From the NCBI RefSeq assembly GCF_035306585.1, contig NZ_DATGNU010000014.1:1-9198 (forward strand): DNA of 9,198 nt, given 5' to 3'. The translations under genes were made by a program, and so were the position numbers. Under the pieces are notes generated by a model, which had not been told where the DNA came from, did not search any database, and saw nothing but the letters and a program-made list of their open reading frames with translations. Origin of the DNA: Galbibacter sp035306585 (lineage in GTDB: Bacteria; Bacteroidota; Bacteroidia; Flavobacteriales; Flavobacteriaceae). Of this stretch, positions 7,701-9,198 are shown piece by piece (within the stretch, counting starts at the first letter, position 1; every line of letters begins with the position of its first letter).

Positions 7701-7724
7701 TATTTAATTATTTAATTATTTAAT
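7701..7724. repeat. Three tandem copies of an 8-bp unit
   Basis: TATTTAAT occurs three times in a row, 27-50 bases upstream of the adaptor start codon, that is in the operon's leader or promoter area. Repeats of this kind can change copy number by strand slippage, which would alter spacing upstream of the efflux operon. This is inference; it may be ordinary AT-rich leader sequence. Confidence 0.5.
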
Positions 7725-7770
7725 TTAGGTTGTATAGAGTGGATTAAATTAATTAAAAATTGTGAATACA

Positions 7771-7789
7771 GCAACAAAACCAAAGTTGC
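7771..7789. repeat. Short inverted repeat in divergent region
   Basis: GCAAC (7771-7775) and GTTGC (7785-7789) flank a 9-base centre, about 100 bases upstream of the adaptor ATG. It is placed plausibly for an operator of the efflux operon, whose promoter I could not locate, but five-base arms are weak evidence. Confidence 0.25.
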
Positions 7790-7838
7790 ATTAATTTCAT
7801 TTTGCATACCATACCTACGTGAAATTCTTTTAAATGGA

Positions 7839-7856
7839 TTTTTACGGACGTAAAAA
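7839..7856. promoter_or_regulatory. 18-bp palindrome, candidate operator in the divergent region
   Basis: TTTTTACGGACGTAAAAA has perfect 8-bp arms (TTTTTACG/CGTAAAAA) around a 2-base centre. It ends 9 bases before the likely -33 element of the S41 gene promoter and lies about 165 bases upstream of the adaptor gene, so a bound dimeric regulator could affect either side. No regulator gene is present in the window to pair with it. The CG-containing core makes it stand out from the surrounding AT-rich sequence. Confidence 0.4.
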
Positions 7857-7865
7857 AGCAGAATA

Positions 7866-7896
7866 TTAACCTTTTATTTAGAAATTATTACTTTTG
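7866..7896 (+). promoter_or_regulatory. Bacteroidota-type promoter for the S41 gene
   Basis: TACTTTTG at 7889-7896 fits the Bacteroidota -7 consensus TAnnTTTG exactly. TTAAC at 7866-7870, 18 bases upstream, is a plausible but imperfect -33 element (consensus TTG or TTTG). Transcription would start near 7903, giving an untranslated leader of about 48 bases before the ATG at 7951. Confidence 0.5.
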
Positions 7897-7925
7897 ATAG
7901 CTTTTAAAATACTGAACTAAGAATT

Positions 7926-7958
7926 ATGAAAAAATCCTACCATTATAAATATGATTAA
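7926..7958 (+). CDS. Doubtful 10-codon upstream ORF overlapping the S41 start
   Basis: ATG at 7926 opens MKKSYHYKYD and stops at TAA 7956-7958, overlapping the S41 start codon (7951-7953) in another frame. It lies within the predicted leader mRNA. It could couple or damp translation of the next gene, or be chance; no function is claimed. Confidence 0.15.
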   Translation: MKKSYHYKYD

Positions 7959-9123
7959 AAAATATTGGACATTATTATTAATTTTTGGAGTGAATTTAAT
8001 CTTCAGCCAAGAGAATAACTGTGACTGCATCAACGAACTTAATAATACTTCCGAACTAATTGAAAACGCTAAGAGCTATAATTACCAAATAAAAAGAACA
8101 AACAGAGAAGCTGAATTTAAAAAATGGAAAGAAGAAATAAAACAAGAAATATTGAATGACAGTTTAAGCCAGTTTTTTTGTGTGGGCTATTTACAAAAGT
8201 ATATATCATTTATAGATGACAGACATAACGAAATTTATTTTGTTCCAGATAAAATAGCTAAGAATGTACCTTCATATTCGAAAATAATTGACACTATTTC
8301 TGAAATGAACGATAGCATTTCAGGAATATACTTTGCTGGAAGCGATAAAATTTTGGTGAAGAAAGAAAATGACAGTACTTGGTATGGAATTACCTTAGAA
8401 TCTAATTCGAATGAGTGGACTAAAGGCAAAATAAGATTGCGTATTAATAAAACGGCCGATGGAAATTTTGAGCTTTTTGAGTATCATAAGAATGGTTTGC
8501 TCTTTTATCAAAAAAATATTGAAATTTCAAAAGGTAGAATCCACTCTACCTTTTGGAACAAGGAAAACGAATACTTTTTCAATGAAAATCATAAAGAAAA
8601 TTTCACTTATAAATCTGTAAATCCTTCGTTTGATTATATTGGTATTAAGACTTTAACCAGAACCCATAAACTAATTAAAGAAGCGGATAATTTTTACGAC
8701 AATTATTTAGATAATCTAACCAAAAAAAAACTAATAATAGATTTAAGAAATAACGGTGGCGGTTCTATTAACCAAGCAAAACCATTAATCAAAGCATTAA
8801 AACGGAACAAAGCAATCCAAAAGATTTATGTTTTAATTAATTTCAAAACTGCAAGTGCTGCAGAATTAACAGCCTTATCATTAAAGGAAAATGAAAGAAC
8901 TATTTTGGTAGGAGAAAATTCAAAAGGAATGCTTGCCTACGGTTACGGCAACCGATCTTTTTCTACAAAAACAAATTGTTCAGAATTTAAAGTCGTTTTA
9001 TCGACAAAACGTACCAATAAAAAATACCGCAAATACGAATACGTTGGGATAAAACCCAATTATAATCTAGATAATAATTCCGATTGGATTGACCAAGTAA
9101 TAAATTTAGAAGCAAAAAAATAA
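7951..9123 (+). CDS. Secreted S41-family peptidase-like protein
   Basis: 390 residues. A signal peptide (MIKKYWTLLLIFGVNLIFSQ, cleavage near 19-20) is followed by CDC (24-26), so the protein is likely periplasmic or exported. The C-terminal half is the S41 (tail-specific/Tricorn-like) fold: DLRNNGGG (264-271), KTASAAEL (299-306) with probable nucleophile Ser302, VGENSKGMLAYGYGN (320-334), and EYVGIKPN (363-370) where Glu363 sits at the family's late Glu position. DRHNEIYF (90-97) with His92 resembles the 'DxHt' motif of the N-terminal part. No PDZ domain is evident. The Lys of the CtpA-type Ser/Lys dyad (G-K-G after the nucleophile) is Met327 here, so the protein fits the Tricorn/IRBP-like branch using Ser-His-Glu residues rather than the dyad. 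Substrate is unknown. Its sequence is more AT-rich than the neighbouring efflux genes. It is a single gene with its own promoter, divergent from the operon; a functional link to efflux is not shown. Confidence 0.82.
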   Translation: MIKKYWTLLLIFGVNLIFSQENNCDCINELNNTSELIENAKSYNYQIKRTNREAEFKKWKEEIKQEILNDSLSQFFCVGYLQKYISFIDDRHNEIYFVPDKIAKNVPSYSKIIDTISEMNDSISGIYFAGSDKILVKKENDSTWYGITLESNSNEWTKGKIRLRINKTADGNFELFEYHKNGLLFYQKNIEISKGRIHSTFWNKENEYFFNENHKENFTYKSVNPSFDYIGIKTLTRTHKLIKEADNFYDNYLDNLTKKKLIIDLRNNGGGSINQAKPLIKALKRNKAIQKIYVLINFKTASAAELTALSLKENERTILVGENSKGMLAYGYGNRSFSTKTNCSEFKVVLSTKRTNKKYRKYEYVGIKPNYNLDNNSDWIDQVINLEAKK

Positions 9124-9143
9124 CTGTGGGCAACATCGGGGTC

Positions 9144-9198
9144 GGGTCTGTAAGGAGTATTTCATAAAGTGTGTAAAGTTTAAAATATGGAGGGTTAA
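9144..9198. mobile_element. Possible insertion-sequence end (IS256-like terminal repeat), cut by window edge
   Basis: From GGGTCTGTAAGG (9144-9155) on, the sequence contains TTCATAAAGTGTGTAAAG, resembling the TTTACACA-containing terminal inverted repeats of IS256-family elements (established family feature, recalled not searched). The matching end, transposase and target duplication would lie outside the window, so the call is tentative. The 20 bases between the S41 stop and this point (CTGTGGGCAACATCGGGGTC) are the only remaining 3' flank of the gene. Confidence 0.33.

Noticed and set aside
9124..9143. Integron attC-like remnant after the S41 gene
   Set aside because: A TAAC start and GGGCAAC are present, but no paired core sites or hairpin can be drawn in the 20 bases available.
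1..9198. CRISPR array, tRNA, rRNA or defence system
   Set aside because: No regularly spaced repeats, no tRNA-like cloverleaf, no rRNA segments and no defence-family proteins were found on either strand.

Overview
The window looks like chromosomal DNA of a marine- or soil-type flavobacterium (Bacteroidota, class Flavobacteriia). Four observations point there: overall AT-richness, A-rich translation starts without strong Shine-Dalgarno sequences, a TAnnTTTG-type promoter box, and protein families of Bacteroidota style (a LuxR-type helix-turn-helix tail of the 'HPxFxxxLKExxPxLSxxxxxLCAL' kind and an S41 protein starting with a CDC motif after its signal peptide). This is an inference from sequence style; no marker gene is present.

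Left edge (1-671): the 3' part of a decayed LuxR-type regulator, plus strand, interrupted by two in-frame stops but with an intact DNA-binding tail. It converges with a minus-strand gene for a short GreA/GreB- or Rnk-like RNA-polymerase-binding protein (660-1064). Between them is a long, almost perfect A/T-flanked hairpin (561-626) that suits a bidirectional terminator, with an outer 7-bp inverted repeat.

Gap (1065-1676): about 610 bases without a recognised gene. It holds several inverted repeats, a GC-rich 12-bp palindrome, a doubtful 38-codon cationic ORF, and a strong hairpin just behind the efflux operon that probably terminates it.

Centre (1677-7674, minus strand): a complete tripartite RND efflux operon transcribed in the order periplasmic adaptor lipoprotein, inner-membrane RND pump (HAE1/AcrB type) and outer-membrane factor (TolC/NodT type, lipoprotein). 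The three products should form one envelope-spanning, proton-driven exporter. The proton-relay residues of the pump (D404, D405, K956) are present and all three reading frames are intact. No TetR/AcrR- or MarR-type local repressor lies in the window. Candidate operators are palindromes in the spacer ahead of the pump gene and in the divergent region.

Right part (7675-9198): a divergent AT-rich intergenic region carries an 8-bp repeat in three copies, an 18-bp palindrome and a good Bacteroidota promoter. The promoter drives a secreted S41-family peptidase-like gene (7951-9123) of noticeably more AT-rich composition. The last ~55 bases resemble the terminal inverted repeat of an insertion sequence (possibly IS256 family) whose body would lie beyond the window.

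I see no clear novel system. The core is an ordinary efflux operon, and the points worth a second look are regulatory palindromes, the decayed regulator, the S41 active site and the probable IS boundary.
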